A DNA stretch of 64,000 nt, from NCBI RefSeq assembly GCF_026151205.1, contig NC_087080.1, forward strand, positions 8,831,720-8,895,719, given 5' to 3'. The position numbers and the translations under genes were made by a program. The notes below the pieces were generated by a model. The model made no database searches. It saw only the letters and a program-made list of their open reading frames with translations, and had not been told where the DNA came from. Below, in pieces: positions 22,444 to 32,950 of this stretch (positions are counted from its first letter, which is position 1; each line of letters starts with the position of its first letter). This stretch comes from Bolinopsis microptera (taxonomy: Eukaryota > Ctenophora > Tentaculata > Lobata > Bolinopsidae).

Positions 22444-23190
22444 TCAAATTGGAGCTTTTGGGCTATCTTTGGGTACAATATTGTGTTCTCTTAGAGCTTG
22501 ATAATATCCGGTGGTAAATCCAGTTTTATACCATGACATAAGCATTGCTGCAAGTGCCTCATCTGAACACTTGCTACTAGAAAAGGGATGTGGTGGACAT
22601 GGTGGCTGAGGAATGGGTCCATGAGTGTGGCCTGTGGTGGACTGATTGTGCATGTTGTAAGGACTGTGGTGATGAATTGGACATGGAGGTGGTGGAGGGG
22701 GCATAGAATAATTAGGTGGTGGAGGATAATATTGATGATTCCAGCTATTGTGCGCACCATGGGGTTTAAAAGGGAACTCGTTGGTCTGAATATCAGGGGA
22801 TTTTACAGGAAGTTTCTTCAAGTCAGATAACATAACATCATTTTCCTCGTCATATTCAGTAAAACAGACAGTTGCAAACGTTTCACAGAGAGCAACAATT
22901 TCTGCTGCATAAAACAATCCATCGTCAATATACTTAGCCTGACAGTGTTCACCAACCTCCCAACTGTTAACTGTTGGAACTTTCTTTTTCTTGTTTCTCT
23001 TTTTCTTCTTTGAGGATAAATGATTTGTGTTAGGCTTAACAAAATTCTTGTTGTCAGATTTTGCTGCAGTAGTGCCATTATCCAATAATTCTGTTTTAAA
23101 TGAATCAATTGTTGAGTCCCAGGCTTTGATTAATGCTGAATCGTCCCATGCATCTGAGTCAGAGGTAAATATCTCTATTGGTTCTGCCAT
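22444..23190 (-). CDS. SMN1: Survival motor neuron protein (SMN), intronless
   Basis: A complete 248-aa frame. SMN is the core of the SMN-Gemin complex that loads Sm rings onto snRNAs. In order: the Gemin2-binding helix (residues about 11-36, DSDAWDDSALIKAWDSTIDS), a lysine-rich stretch (61-70), a Tudor domain (about 76-132, WEVGEHCQAKYIDDGLFYAA onward, which binds symmetric dimethylarginine on Sm tails), proline-rich runs (156-169, 195-202) and the C-terminal YG-box oligomerisation helix (about 211-233, AAMLMSWYKTGFTTGYYQAL). The architecture is full length and intact. A single exon is unusual for an animal SMN gene and suggests an ancient retrocopy or lineage-specific intron loss. The start is the first ATG, directly before the conserved helix. 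Confidence 0.96.
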   Translation of the reverse strand: MAEPIEIFTSDSDAWDDSALIKAWDSTIDSFKTELLDNGTTAAKSDNKNFVKPNTNHLSSKKKKRNKKKKVPTVNSWEVGEHCQAKYIDDGLFYAAEIVALCETFATVCFTEYDEENDVMLSDLKKLPVKSPDIQTNEFPFKPHGAHNSWNHQYYPPPPNYSMPPPPPPCPIHHHSPYNMHNQSTTGHTHGPIPQPPCPPHPFSSSKCSDEALAAMLMSWYKTGFTTGYYQALREHNIVPKDSPKAPI

Positions 23191-23616
23191 TGAATTCCTG
23201 AATTGGAGCGATATGAAAATCAGTGTTGATCATTATTGGTTTTGGTATACTTGTAATTTCGAGTATTATTTAAATTACATCAATACATCACAGGTCTATG
23301 ACAAATTTAAAAATGTTTTATTAGTGATATAGACACACAAAAAATATTATGGATGGCTAATTGAGGACTTGTAATAACTAAGATGGCTGGGATTTTCCTA
23401 TCTTGACCTGCAATGTAACGAAAGTGACTGTCGCTGACATGCAGCACCACTCATCTAGCAACAGATAAAAATGTATCCCATTGGGGATCCTAGCCGTAAT
23501 AGTACTGCTTTGTAAGCATTCTTTTAAAGTAGACTTAAGGGATCCCACAAGATAAAACACATCAGATGCAATCCAGATCTAATTAGAGCAAATATGGAAT
23601 GTAAGGTTCCCCATAC

Positions 23617-23682
23617 CTCACAGAGTGGTTAGAGCTTCCACCTTCTACACAGAAGGTCCAGGGTTCGAATCACAGTGTGAGC
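23617..23682 (+). repeat. tRNA-derived sequence (SINE head or tRNA pseudogene)
   Basis: CTCACA at 23617-23622 pairs with TGTGAG at 23676-23681 as an acceptor-like stem. An A-box-like AGTGGTTAGAGC follows, then a stem CACCTT/AAGGTC-like anticodon arm, then the perfect B box GGTTCGAATC at 23662-23671. It is slightly short for a tRNA, and the D arm is poor. A tRNA-derived SINE head is more likely than a functional tRNA. Confidence 0.6.
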
Positions 23683-24021
23683 TAATCTAGAGGGATAGCT
23701 AAAGATCCGCTGGCTCTGTGAGAAGTTAATTCGTGTAATATATAATATAATGTCTCCTCGGTTGACTCAGCCAAATAATCAAAACACTGTGATTGAAGGT
23801 TAAATGAGGAGGGTCCTGCCAAGAAGATTGTCGAGCCAGTAAACAAAATTCTGCAAGCTAATAATTCTGCAAGCTATCAAATACTAGCTATAAAACTTTC
23901 CTGTTTTCTCTTTTGGTTTAGGTTCTCCGTTCTTTAAACAGCTTTTGTAAGTATAAAAGATGCAACAGTTTATTTAGAGTGTACGAGCAAAAATCTTTAA
24001 ATCACCCATACTTGTTACCTG

Positions 24022-24585
24022 AGGACCCCAGGCTTTAATGTTGATAAACAGAAAAGATCGTTCTATTTAGCGTTAATTAGGTCTATATTTGAACATTGTT
24101 CTGTCATATGGTCCCCTCAATCTGCAACTCATCTTCAACAGTTTGTTGCTATCCAAAAGAGGGCTATTAAATGGATCAATGGTGAACCTTACTCTAGTTA
24201 TAATGACGATAAACTTGCTACAGAGCAAAAGAAACTAAATATTCTCCCTGTTAAACAGAAGTTTATTTATAACGATCTTATGACCTTCTATAAAATAGTG
24301 AATAGCATAATTCCAGTTTCGCTCCCTACATATATAGTCCTATGCCGTCCAGAGGGCACCCGATACACTAGGCACAATGCTCAAATAATTGATATGTCGG
24401 ATACTTCAACTTACATGAGTACCACTGTGCCCTGCTCGGATGCCTTCCGAAATAGCTTTTTTCATAGATCTATGCTGAAATGGAATAGTCTACCAGTATG
24501 TATCCGGCAGTCAGAGCGGATTTCTACTTTTAAGGCCAAACTGATCAAGTACCTCTGGGCTGCCGATACAGTCTGGCCAGATTAG
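24022..24585 (+). pseudogene. 3' fragment of a CR1/L2/Jockey-type LINE reverse transcriptase
   Basis: The frame encodes the C-terminal part of a LINE protein: FYLALIRSIFEHCSVIWSPQ, VAIQKRAIKWINGE, KKLNILPVKQKFIYNDLMTF and a terminal FHRSMLKWNSLPVCIRQSE motif before the stop. These are the conserved post-RT blocks of CR1/L2/Jockey-type elements. It is 5'-truncated, with no endonuclease or catalytic core. It differs in sequence from the fragment at 5945-6655 and so represents another family or subfamily. Confidence 0.85.
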
Positions 24586-26183
24586 CTCATCAGTCGACAG
24601 TCTTATGAGTCTCAGAAATCTGTTTTTCTTTAAAATCCTAAAACATTGTGTCAAACAGTATATATATACATTCAATTAAATCAAGTGATGCAATTGGCAG
24701 AGCACAATCAAATTTTAAGTGTTGCAATTGGCGGAGCACAATTCATTGCTACCAATAATTTTTTCAAAAACATTTTAACAAAACACATGATCTACTCCAT
24801 TATAGGGGCAGGGATGAGGTTGTATGAAATTTCTGATAGCTGAATCTCACGTTTGGTGTCCACCTTCTTTCATCTGTTTTTCTTGGTTACAATTCTGTCC
24901 GTCCAATTTCCTATCTGCTTGTCCTTTTCTTTTTTCTTTATCAGTTGTGACGGAATTGTAATGAACAAAATCCTTATAATTATTTATGATATGTTTGATT
25001 TCTTGTTAATGTTTGTCATTCTAATTTGGTAGACGGCCCCAACGTTAATGTGGCTCTTGCTATGTGTTGGTTCAGCCGAATTAATTATTATATAATCAAG
25101 TTTATTTTTCTCGTTAGTTGTCATCCGGCCAAACATTAAGCAACTTATATTGCAGTACCATTTATCATTTAGTAATCAATATATGTCATTGTAATTTTGC
25201 ATGGCTGAAATGTAACGCTTGATTTATATATATAATGATTAATTGAATTTTCAAATAAAAAACAACGAATAGAGATTAGGCGGAATGACAGGCTGAGCGC
25301 GGCTCAGTAACCGGGGCTGGTTACTGGATAATGGATAAGCAAATTTCATAAAAAGCCACACAACTAAACCAAACACAGTAGGGAAAACCTTAATTACACA
25401 TTTTTTTCGTTAATCGTTATTCTTTAACGATATGATATGAATATTTTAAAATAATTTCCTGGCCTTGTAACTCATAAAAATAATTATACAAACATGCAAC
25501 TGACATTTAATTTATTTGACACTGCAACCCCGCAAATATCAATAAGCGCGGCGCTTTTTTTCGAGATTATCGCATCAATATACGTAAAGGACGTTAAAGG
25601 ATTGGCAATTGCTATTACGTAAATTATATTACTTTCCTTGTGGCAACATTTCGAGAAAGCTGTCCGCGCTATTTCGAAAAAATTTAGACGAATCTCATTC
25701 TTCAAGTTAGAGTAGCAAGCAATTAATTGTAATATAACTAGCCATAAACATGAACACCTAATTCATGTTGATAAATTTGTTGTAGGTTTACAACCTACCA
25801 GGACGCGCGCCGAGTTGGACTCGTCGATAATATATGGAACAAATATTTTACGAGTATCACCCGTTAATGAATTTGTAAGGCTTTTTATTAAAATGTTACA
25901 TGTCACTTGTGACTTGTAGCGCGATGCACTACTGGGTCGCGCGCGCGCATCCAATAATGCTTCTCGCAACCACGTATGCAGATCGGCGAGATGCGAAGGA
26001 TTGACATCGTGAATCAACATGTCACGTGATCAATATCAGACATGACAGATTTTTGCCAAAATCTCGTCAGAGGAGAATTTCAATTTTATGTCATTATGTG
26101 AGAGCAACAAGCAATAAACTAACAAGCTATTTCAAGCCAAGTAATGCTGTGTAATTTCGTTCGATCCAACGTAACGGAATCCT
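24586..26183. other. Non-coding AT-rich stretch
   Basis: Probable 3' region of the LINE fragment, then unique AT-rich DNA with scattered CG-alternating islets (for example near 25805 and 25937). No credible gene is seen. Confidence 0.45.
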
Positions 26184-26255
26184 TTGACGGATATATTACT
26201 CGGCTAAATTTCTTCGAAGTAGCGCGCGCCGGGCCAAATCATTAACAATGGTCAA
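26184..26255. mobile_element. 72-bp mini-element with 9-bp target duplication (copy 1)
   Basis: A sequence starting TTGACGGA and ending ATGGTCAA has short inverted ends (TTGAC/GTCAA) and is flanked by perfect 9-bp direct repeats, CGGAATCCT (26175-26183 and 26256-26264). The core GAAGTAGCGCGCGCCGGGCC recurs in a second copy at 41272-41391. A 9-bp duplication suits Mutator-like elements; the superfamily is inferred only from that. Confidence 0.7.
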
Positions 26256-26264
26256 CGGAATCCT

Positions 26265-26993
26265 TAGCTGAGCTATAAGTTAGCTCATTCTTCAAACTAG
26301 TTGACCATTGACACTGCGATTTTAACTTGGGCCTTTAAGTTTGGGGACAGTAGTACTAACCAGCCGGCAGTTAGCCTATGAGTCACATTGAACATGTCAG
26401 CATTGGAAATGGATTTCTCTTTTTCTATAATTTAGAGAAAAAGACCTAATTCATTTTTGGTAATTATTCTTTGTGGTATACTGATTATCTCTGCCCAGGA
26501 AAAGTTACCGGCCAGCGGGCGCGCCACCAATATGATAGTTTCGATACAGCTGAAGACACCGCGCGTGTCTGTAAAGTAATTAGCCATTACAATTCATGTT
26601 TAGATTGCGCGCGCATAGGAATTCTGTCAAGAATAGTTAAATTTGACCACAAAATACCATAAATGTATTCACAATGCTTGGATAATGATGGTAAAAATTT
26701 AATCTTTAAAAGAATTTTTGAATTTTTAGTTTTCGTTCAACAAAACCGATTTTACAGTTCAAAAGCAGAATTTTCAACTTTTTAATAACAATCCCTTCAC
26801 GCCGCGCCGATATGTGTTTCTGTACTAATTTGCGCTCTTATTTCGCGTTGGATACTTTTACCTATAGATATGTCATTCTATAATTAGGATTGTTTCTGGG
26901 GCTCGCTTGCAATATATATATTCAACATTTTCTTTCCTATTTCCGTACATTTTGTATTTTCCTCGTTCGTGGTAATTAGTTTTTATTAGCACA
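26265..26993. other. Region upstream of the two-ORF unit
   Basis: AT-rich DNA with a few CG-alternating islets (near 26515 and 26605). It may contain the promoter or left end of the unit at 26994-31488, but no terminal repeat was recognised. Confidence 0.35.
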
Positions 26994-27383
26994 ATGAGCA
27001 AACGATCACGTACCGAAATAGAAGTTCAATTTCTTAGCGACTGTGTATACTCTGCGTTAGTCAAATCTGGATACTCAAAGCTTCCTTTCTGTAAGTACAT
27101 TTTGGCACATTTTGTATTGTCAGAATTTGACGGACGCGTAGAAGACCATGTGAATCAATTTCCCCATTATTTTGGTTACGTTCGTAATTACTTGGATTCG
27201 CGAAATTTTCGTCGAATTATTGGTCAAGCCAAGTGTATCGCCGATAATAAAGAGGTTTTAGATTCTCTTAAGCAGACTTATAGGAGTGATCAAATTCGCA
27301 TTTCACATGAAAACAGTAGGCCACAAGTAGAAGGCGTCCCTTGTAGTGTTTGTTTTAATATAAATCAAGAGGCTTGCATATAA
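26994..27383 (+). CDS. ORF1 of an unrecognised two-ORF unit (129 aa)
   Basis: An ATG-initiated frame of 129 residues that I do not recognise. It is basic at the start (MSKRSRTE), then mixed helical sequence with several aromatic residues (HFVLSEFDGRVEDHVNQFPHYFGYVRNYLD), and ends with two cysteines (PCSVCFNINQEACI). The stop lies in the first copy of a repeat of about 320 bp. Just past it, in the +1 frame, the repeat encodes IDTGAELSLYGT, which resembles a retropepsin active site. ORF1 plus that motif could be the remains of a gag/protease-like frame, but this is inference. The large ORF2 follows on the same strand. Confidence 0.55.
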   Translation: MSKRSRTEIEVQFLSDCVYSALVKSGYSKLPFCKYILAHFVLSEFDGRVEDHVNQFPHYFGYVRNYLDSRNFRRIIGQAKCIADNKEVLDSLKQTYRSDQIRISHENSRPQVEGVPCSVCFNINQEACI

Positions 27384-28068
27384 TGAACATATTGACACGG
27401 GTGCAGAGTTGAGTCTGTATGGAACCTAGTAGTTTCAGATCCTTGTTTAACTTGCCGTACAGCAAGGTCATTCACTACTTAAACTTTAGCCCGGCGAGGC
27501 ACATAACTCCCTCTACAACTCCATGACAAATGTTTCATATATACTAGCCGAGTTCACAAGTTATATCCTTGTGTTTGAGAAGAGCTCGTTAGAACTGCTT
27601 CCTTTCCCTTCAGTATCCCACAGTCTCTCGAGTTTCGTAACTGCCAGAGAACTCTCTTAAACAATTACTAGACTCGGTGATTATAAATCAAGAGGCTTGC
27701 ATATAATGAACATTATTGACACGGGTGCAGAGTTGAGTCTGTACGGAACCTAGTAGTTTCAGATCCTTGTTTAACTTGCCGTACAGCAAGGTCATTCACT
27801 ACTTTAGCCCGGCGAGGCACATAACTCCCTCTACAACTCCATGACAAATGTTTCATATATACTAGCCGAGTTCACAAGTTATATCCTTGTGTTTGAGAAG
27901 AGCTCGTTAGAACTGCTTCCTTTCCCTTCAGTATCCCACAGTCTCTCGAGTTTCGTAACTGCCAGAGAACTCTCTTAAACAATTACTAGACTCGGTGATT
28001 ATAAATCAAGAGGCTTGCATATAATGAACATATTGACACGGGTGCAGAGTTGAGTCTGTACGGAACCT
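27359..28068 (+). repeat. Tandem repeat of about 320 bp (2.2 copies) between ORF1 and ORF2
   Basis: Copies start at 27359, 27683 and 28001 (each at ATAAATCAAGAGGC); the third is only about 68 bp and runs straight into the ORF2 ATG. Copies 1 and 2 differ by a 6-bp indel near 27480, a single-base indel in AACAT(T)ATTG and a few substitutions. Collapsing the array to a single copy would leave the ORF1 stop about 45 bp from the ORF2 start. Confidence 0.9.
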
Positions 28069-31000
28069 ATGTCAAACAATGACGGAGGTGATAATTTGAA
28101 AAGTAGATGCAACAAAATTTTATCCGAATTTGCTAATAACGAGTTAGGTCGTGGAAAGAGTTTTAAGGAAATCCACGAATGCATATGCAGGACTTCCTAC
28201 GAAATTCTTTCTAGCTACGATAAAAGTGTCGAAAATTTCGAAATATCTTTGAGCGAATTAAAAGTGGAATTTGAGCGGTACAAATCGGAACTAACCATCA
28301 ATGTTGCAAAATTCAATGATCATTTAACCGAGGCTAGTGCGCTTATCCACTATGGCAGTGGTCTTTCAGGAAGTCAGGTCGAGAATTTAGACCGTACTAT
28401 ATTTTGCACTGAATTTTCTAAAACAGACATCGAGCAACATCTGTCTAATCTACCAGATTATCGCCACATTAAGTCATCCGATCCAAATATTGAGCTTGGG
28501 GACCTGTTTAATGAATACTGTTCGCACGTCCTTACGTACCATTTCGAACCAGGTTTCTTTAAACTGGGTACAAAATATAGTTTAACTGGCCCTAAAGGAG
28601 GGAAAAGATTGTCCGATTATGCACAATCTGTCTGCTTAAATTACCTTTTACTTCCGAGAAATCATGGTATTTACAGTGAGTTAAGACCCATACTTGCTGT
28701 CCACAGTAATGCCCGGACACGCTACAAGCCCCACCCTCTAGTTGACGATCTTTATATCCCAAGAATTCCTCCAGCTAGTGTCGCTGATGAAAAAGTTGAA
28801 ATACTAAGAGAACTCCAATCAATTTTGCTGGGGACTCCCCAGATACCACTTTTGTATGAAGGTTGGGATTTGGTTAAATCATGTCCTAAACAGGTAGCAG
28901 CTAACTCACGATTAGTTGACCTTATGTCAATTAGAGAACATTCCCTTAGTTTCCAGTCTGGTAATAATTTCTTGAAGGCCAAACCAAAAGAGCATTACCA
29001 AAATTTGTCGATTGACGAGGTGAAATGCACCTTAAAGAGTTATAGTTTGATTTGTGATAGCGACTTCCAAAAATACGACGAAAGTTTTCTTAGAAAAAAA
29101 CTTGAAGAAGCTGAGTCTACAAGGAGCTTTGCAATGTGGTATGATCACGCCGTTATTTTAAACAGAAGTTACATCCTTTTTGTCGTTTGGCCTTTATACA
29201 GCAAGTCCCTTTACCAATCAAATGATCTATGTGAAGGGGATTTACAAAAAGCTGTCGAGCAAATTTACATCCATTACATAGCTATGTCTCCTTCGACAAC
29301 CAAAAGCGAAGAGGCATTACAAGAATTTAGAACTAACCAGTTAGCTGCCTTTAAAGTTACAATTAAAACAAACTGCGGAATCGAATTCACGGACAGATTA
29401 AAATTTGTGAATGGCGATGCGCCTGTAAGGAGTGTTGAGAATGGTTCAAACAAGAGTGGACCGTATCGTAATCCTACCTTATTAGAATGCTTCCCTATAG
29501 ATCATTATGAATATTACGAAATTGTAAAATTTGAACACATGACATTCGACAAAACTACAAAACATGCTAATAAAGGTGGGTTCTTCGAAAATCCTGAAAA
29601 TCGCGGAAAATCGCTACAAGATTTAAAAGATAAACCCGCCTCAGCATTAGAACTAATGAAAATAAGATGGCCACATAAGCGTCTTGATAATATGAATAGC
29701 GAACAGATAAAAGAGTTTTTGAAAAATGACTTAGGGGGTATAAGGCGACCCCCTATTCTATTCATGGCTACTCCTGATAAATCACCTGAAGAAATTGGTC
29801 TTGAAGGGGCTGAACTTTTGGGAAATGAATGTCTTCATGGTCTCAGAGGCGAAACCCTCAAATCATTCAAACACATTCCAGGACCTCAAGGTGACGGACC
29901 ATTAAAATTAGTACATGAGATTATATCCAATTGTTGTAATTTTGATTACGGATCAAAACACGAAAAATCTGGCGAGTCAGTTTTTAAGAATTTAATTGAA
30001 ATTGTTCAGAAACTAGAAATGAAATTATTTCCAGACGGGTTGTCCTGTAATATTTGCGGGGATATTTTTACTTTGTCAATTGTGACCAAATGTCCTAAAT
30101 GCCTTTATTATACTTACTTCAGAGCACTTCTAGAAATTCATATATTTGGATACAAAGATGAGTCTAAACGGTCAGGTGCCTCCACATTGCTGCTTCATAA
30201 TATCATTTTTGTATGGTTTAAAACTTTGAAAGAAATACAGATTACGATACCTACTGCTCTTAAAGTTATTAATTCTATTTACTTCCTCGGCATAGTTTAC
30301 TACATGGGTCCAACATTCGAACTTACTAACTTTTTGTCAGTGCATGCCGGACGCATGGAAGATATTTTTCGGCAACTGAAGGTCTCTGCTCACAGTTTTA
30401 CCAATCGAAAACACTTTCAAGAGAGTTTCCTGCTTAATGTCCTAAAACGTCAAGAAATCTCCAGATACTTTAAAACTGCAAACAATTTCAAAACTTATCG
30501 TAGCACAGTTTCTTCTGCCATCACTGCATTTCATCAAAGAAGTCCTATTCCTGACATTGTTTTTACCAAAGAATTTATAACGTCCAACATCCAAGACTTT
30601 GCAGGACACGTTTATCGCATTTCAAATTTTGTCGTTTCCAATACTAATGAACGATATATGAGTTTGTCCTCGGAAAACGACCTTAAATTCTTTTCCTCTA
30701 GAGAATGTCGCTCAGAAAACTGTCTGTCATCATGCCCACCATGTTTATCAAAGTTATTTCCTGATTTCCCAATCCACAATATATTGACATCAACGATTGA
30801 GATAATTCTAAATACCAAAGCTGCTATCTATCAGAAATTTGCTTGCAACATTTTTGTCAATGGTGGGGTAGATTTCTCCAATTTGCGTAAACTATTAGGT
30901 CAGGGCCCACTATTAACACCTGATATCATAACGTCAAGCGAAATAATAGAAAATATTAACATTGATAGGGAAAATCCTAGCAGACAAAAGCTGCCTGCAA

Positions 31001-31488
31001 ACTTTTCGTCAATGTTGAAATTATTGATTGAAATGTTTCCCTCTGATCCTGAAAAATACGATAAGCTTAAACACAGCAACATGGCTAAATGTATTTCCAA
31101 AATTCTTAACGCTGTCCCAGATGAAATTATTCACTTAGACAGTAGTAGTCGCAGATTAGCCTTGGCATCATCTAGTTGTATTAAGGATCCAAAAGACAGT
31201 AATAATAATAGACAGCATAATGAATTAGCATACTATACAAGTAGGATTACGGACTCAATTGAACTCATAAGCACCAAATTGTTATCTTACCAAAAAGACA
31301 TCGACAAACTATCAGGTGCCGTAGATAAATTAATTACTAATAGGCAATCAACCGATTCCATTGAGGACAATCAGTTTGTCAAGAAACTTAGAGAAAAACA
31401 AAAATTAAAGCTCATAGCTCTCGAAGTCTTGAACAAGCTCACCTATGAAATTAGTACTCACAATTATTTTATGTACAGATCACTATAA
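28069..31488 (+). CDS. ORF2: uncharacterised 1139-aa protein, candidate mobile-element protein
   Basis: A single uninterrupted ATG-initiated frame of 1139 residues, far longer than any exon of the host genes. I do not recognise a named domain. Visible features: a helical, coiled-coil-like N-terminus (about 40-95); a central motif GNECLHGLRGET around Glu587-His590; a zinc-ribbon-like C660-x2-C663-x11-C675-x2-C678; a second cysteine cluster C880-x4-C885-x3-C889-x2-C892; and a helical charged C-terminus (about 1065-1125). No RT, DDE, integrase or helicase motif is apparent. The ECLH(G/D)L(R/K)G-like block followed by a Cys pair resembles, from memory, large uncharacterised proteins found in many copies in cnidarian, sponge and mollusc genomes. 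On that basis I infer a mobile or domesticated-mobile origin. The frame is intact and possibly functional. Confidence 0.75.
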   Translation: MSNNDGGDNLKSRCNKILSEFANNELGRGKSFKEIHECICRTSYEILSSYDKSVENFEISLSELKVEFERYKSELTINVAKFNDHLTEASALIHYGSGLSGSQVENLDRTIFCTEFSKTDIEQHLSNLPDYRHIKSSDPNIELGDLFNEYCSHVLTYHFEPGFFKLGTKYSLTGPKGGKRLSDYAQSVCLNYLLLPRNHGIYSELRPILAVHSNARTRYKPHPLVDDLYIPRIPPASVADEKVEILRELQSILLGTPQIPLLYEGWDLVKSCPKQVAANSRLVDLMSIREHSLSFQSGNNFLKAKPKEHYQNLSIDEVKCTLKSYSLICDSDFQKYDESFLRKKLEEAESTRSFAMWYDHAVILNRSYILFVVWPLYSKSLYQSNDLCEGDLQKAVEQIYIHYIAMSPSTTKSEEALQEFRTNQLAAFKVTIKTNCGIEFTDRLKFVNGDAPVRSVENGSNKSGPYRNPTLLECFPIDHYEYYEIVKFEHMTFDKTTKHANKGGFFENPENRGKSLQDLKDKPASALELMKIRWPHKRLDNMNSEQIKEFLKNDLGGIRRPPILFMATPDKSPEEIGLEGAELLGNECLHGLRGETLKSFKHIPGPQGDGPLKLVHEIISNCCNFDYGSKHEKSGESVFKNLIEIVQKLEMKLFPDGLSCNICGDIFTLSIVTKCPKCLYYTYFRALLEIHIFGYKDESKRSGASTLLLHNIIFVWFKTLKEIQITIPTALKVINSIYFLGIVYYMGPTFELTNFLSVHAGRMEDIFRQLKVSAHSFTNRKHFQESFLLNVLKRQEISRYFKTANNFKTYRSTVSSAITAFHQRSPIPDIVFTKEFITSNIQDFAGHVYRISNFVVSNTNERYMSLSSENDLKFFSSRECRSENCLSSCPPCLSKLFPDFPIHNILTSTIEIILNTKAAIYQKFACNIFVNGGVDFSNLRKLLGQGPLLTPDIITSSEIIENINIDRENPSRQKLPANFSSMLKLLIEMFPSDPEKYDKLKHSNMAKCISKILNAVPDEIIHLDSSSRRLALASSSCIKDPKDSNNNRQHNELAYYTSRITDSIELISTKLLSYQKDIDKLSGAVDKLITNRQSTDSIEDNQFVKKLREKQKLKLIALEVLNKLTYEISTHNYFMYRSL

Positions 31489-32950
31489 ATATTAGAGCAA
31501 GCAAGTCCTTTTAACCTATTTTGTATCATTCAGTATGATTTATTTTGTGTCGATTTCAAGTATTATTTATTTTGTGTCAATTGTTCGGTGTAAGTATTAA
31601 ATAAGTCAGATTGATTCTATTGCAGTTATTTTATGTATCGTGACAAATTTATTTTATGATTGATTTATTCCAAGTTAAGTCATTGCATTTATATTATTTT
31701 TATTACATATTTTTATCTTGACTAAATTCAACAAAATTCAACGAAAATTTGTCGAGCAAAACATGTTTACATGTTTTTGAATCCAATGGAGTAGTTGCGA
31801 AAATTATTTGTTTATTATATACATTTTTAACATTATTTTTGAGAGAAAGATTGAGAAATTGACTGTTGTGTGAGGAGCCATGAAGTACTCATTGAGTTAA
31901 GATCACCTATTCGATCCTGCTAGTTGTGTGGTTGAAAAACACTGCATTAGGCTAGATTGTGGATCATAGTGTTGAGCTGGCTCAATGACTGCCTTGGAAT
32001 TCACACCAGGAAGGAAATGAGCTACCAAATTTAGTTATGAAAGATAGGGAAGGGATTTGATGTAGTAACTTACATTTTTACAAAGTAGTTGGGAAGTAGT
32101 TGCTAAATAAATGCAGGGTAAAGTTTAGTTGGTGTAGTAAAAGTATCATGTTAAGCTTGTTTTCTTCTGGAAAAGGTCAGTGTCTCGTTTTATTATTATT
32201 TTATCGTCTGTTATTGTAATTATAAGAATCATAATTTTGTAACGTTTTAAATCATTTGTAAAAACATAACAAATATCTGATGCTGCTTTAATAGGTAAGA
32301 CCTCCTCGTTGGTAAGCAGTGGGTGATGCAGATTTTGTTGGCTATGATTAACCGTTTGTGGGATAATGGCAGGGAGTTTATCCTTATTTTCACGTTTCAC
32401 AGTAATCGAATTAACATTTTGCTCTTAGAACATTCGCTCGAGAAATATATTCCCTGCCATTGCTCATTTAATGCTGTAAAACATCATCTACAAGCTTGAT
32501 GTTTTACAGTATGTTATTTTTCCAGCTACAATTTTTGTATTAGCAGACTATACCTTATTTTATTTTAAAATATTTTAACTGTATTTTAAGTGTGAGTGCA
32601 GAATTGAACTGTGTTGATATGTTCCTACAAGATTACAACTGGTTGTACTGTAAGTCTTCTGAGTACCAGCTCAGTACCCCTCACCTTCCTGGTAGAGAAA
32701 ATCTGACTTTGCCACAACTACGTTCATATTTTGTACAATACAAGGTGATTTTCATTCAGTTTTAAGTCTGTTTAGTAACATTTTAACGTGAATATGACAT
32801 CACCTGACTATCAGCTCTGTTCTATGCTCATTGAGAACTAAACGTTCAAATCAAATTACAACAAGATTGTCATTTTTTCCGATTCTTGGAATATAGTTTA
32901 ATATTTCATATCCCTTTTTGAATGGTGATTATGTTATTTAAAATAATCTT
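31489..32950. other. Non-coding AT-rich region after ORF2
   Basis: Starts with T-rich TATTTTGTGT-type iterations (about 31520-31640), which may be ORF2 3'UTR. There is no gene, and no terminal repeat matching the upstream side was recognised. AATGGTGATTATGTTATTTA at 32922 recurs near 40583. Confidence 0.4.

Noticed and set aside
22491-23108. Alternative-frame ORFs over SMN (histidine- and tryptophan-rich)
   Set aside because: Shadows of the proline-rich SMN coding sequence.
23617-23682. Functional tRNA gene
   Set aside because: Poor D arm, short length and no clean 7-bp acceptor stem; better as a SINE head.
25763-26020. Minus-strand 85-aa frame
   Set aside because: No domain, low complexity around CG islets and no splice or context support.
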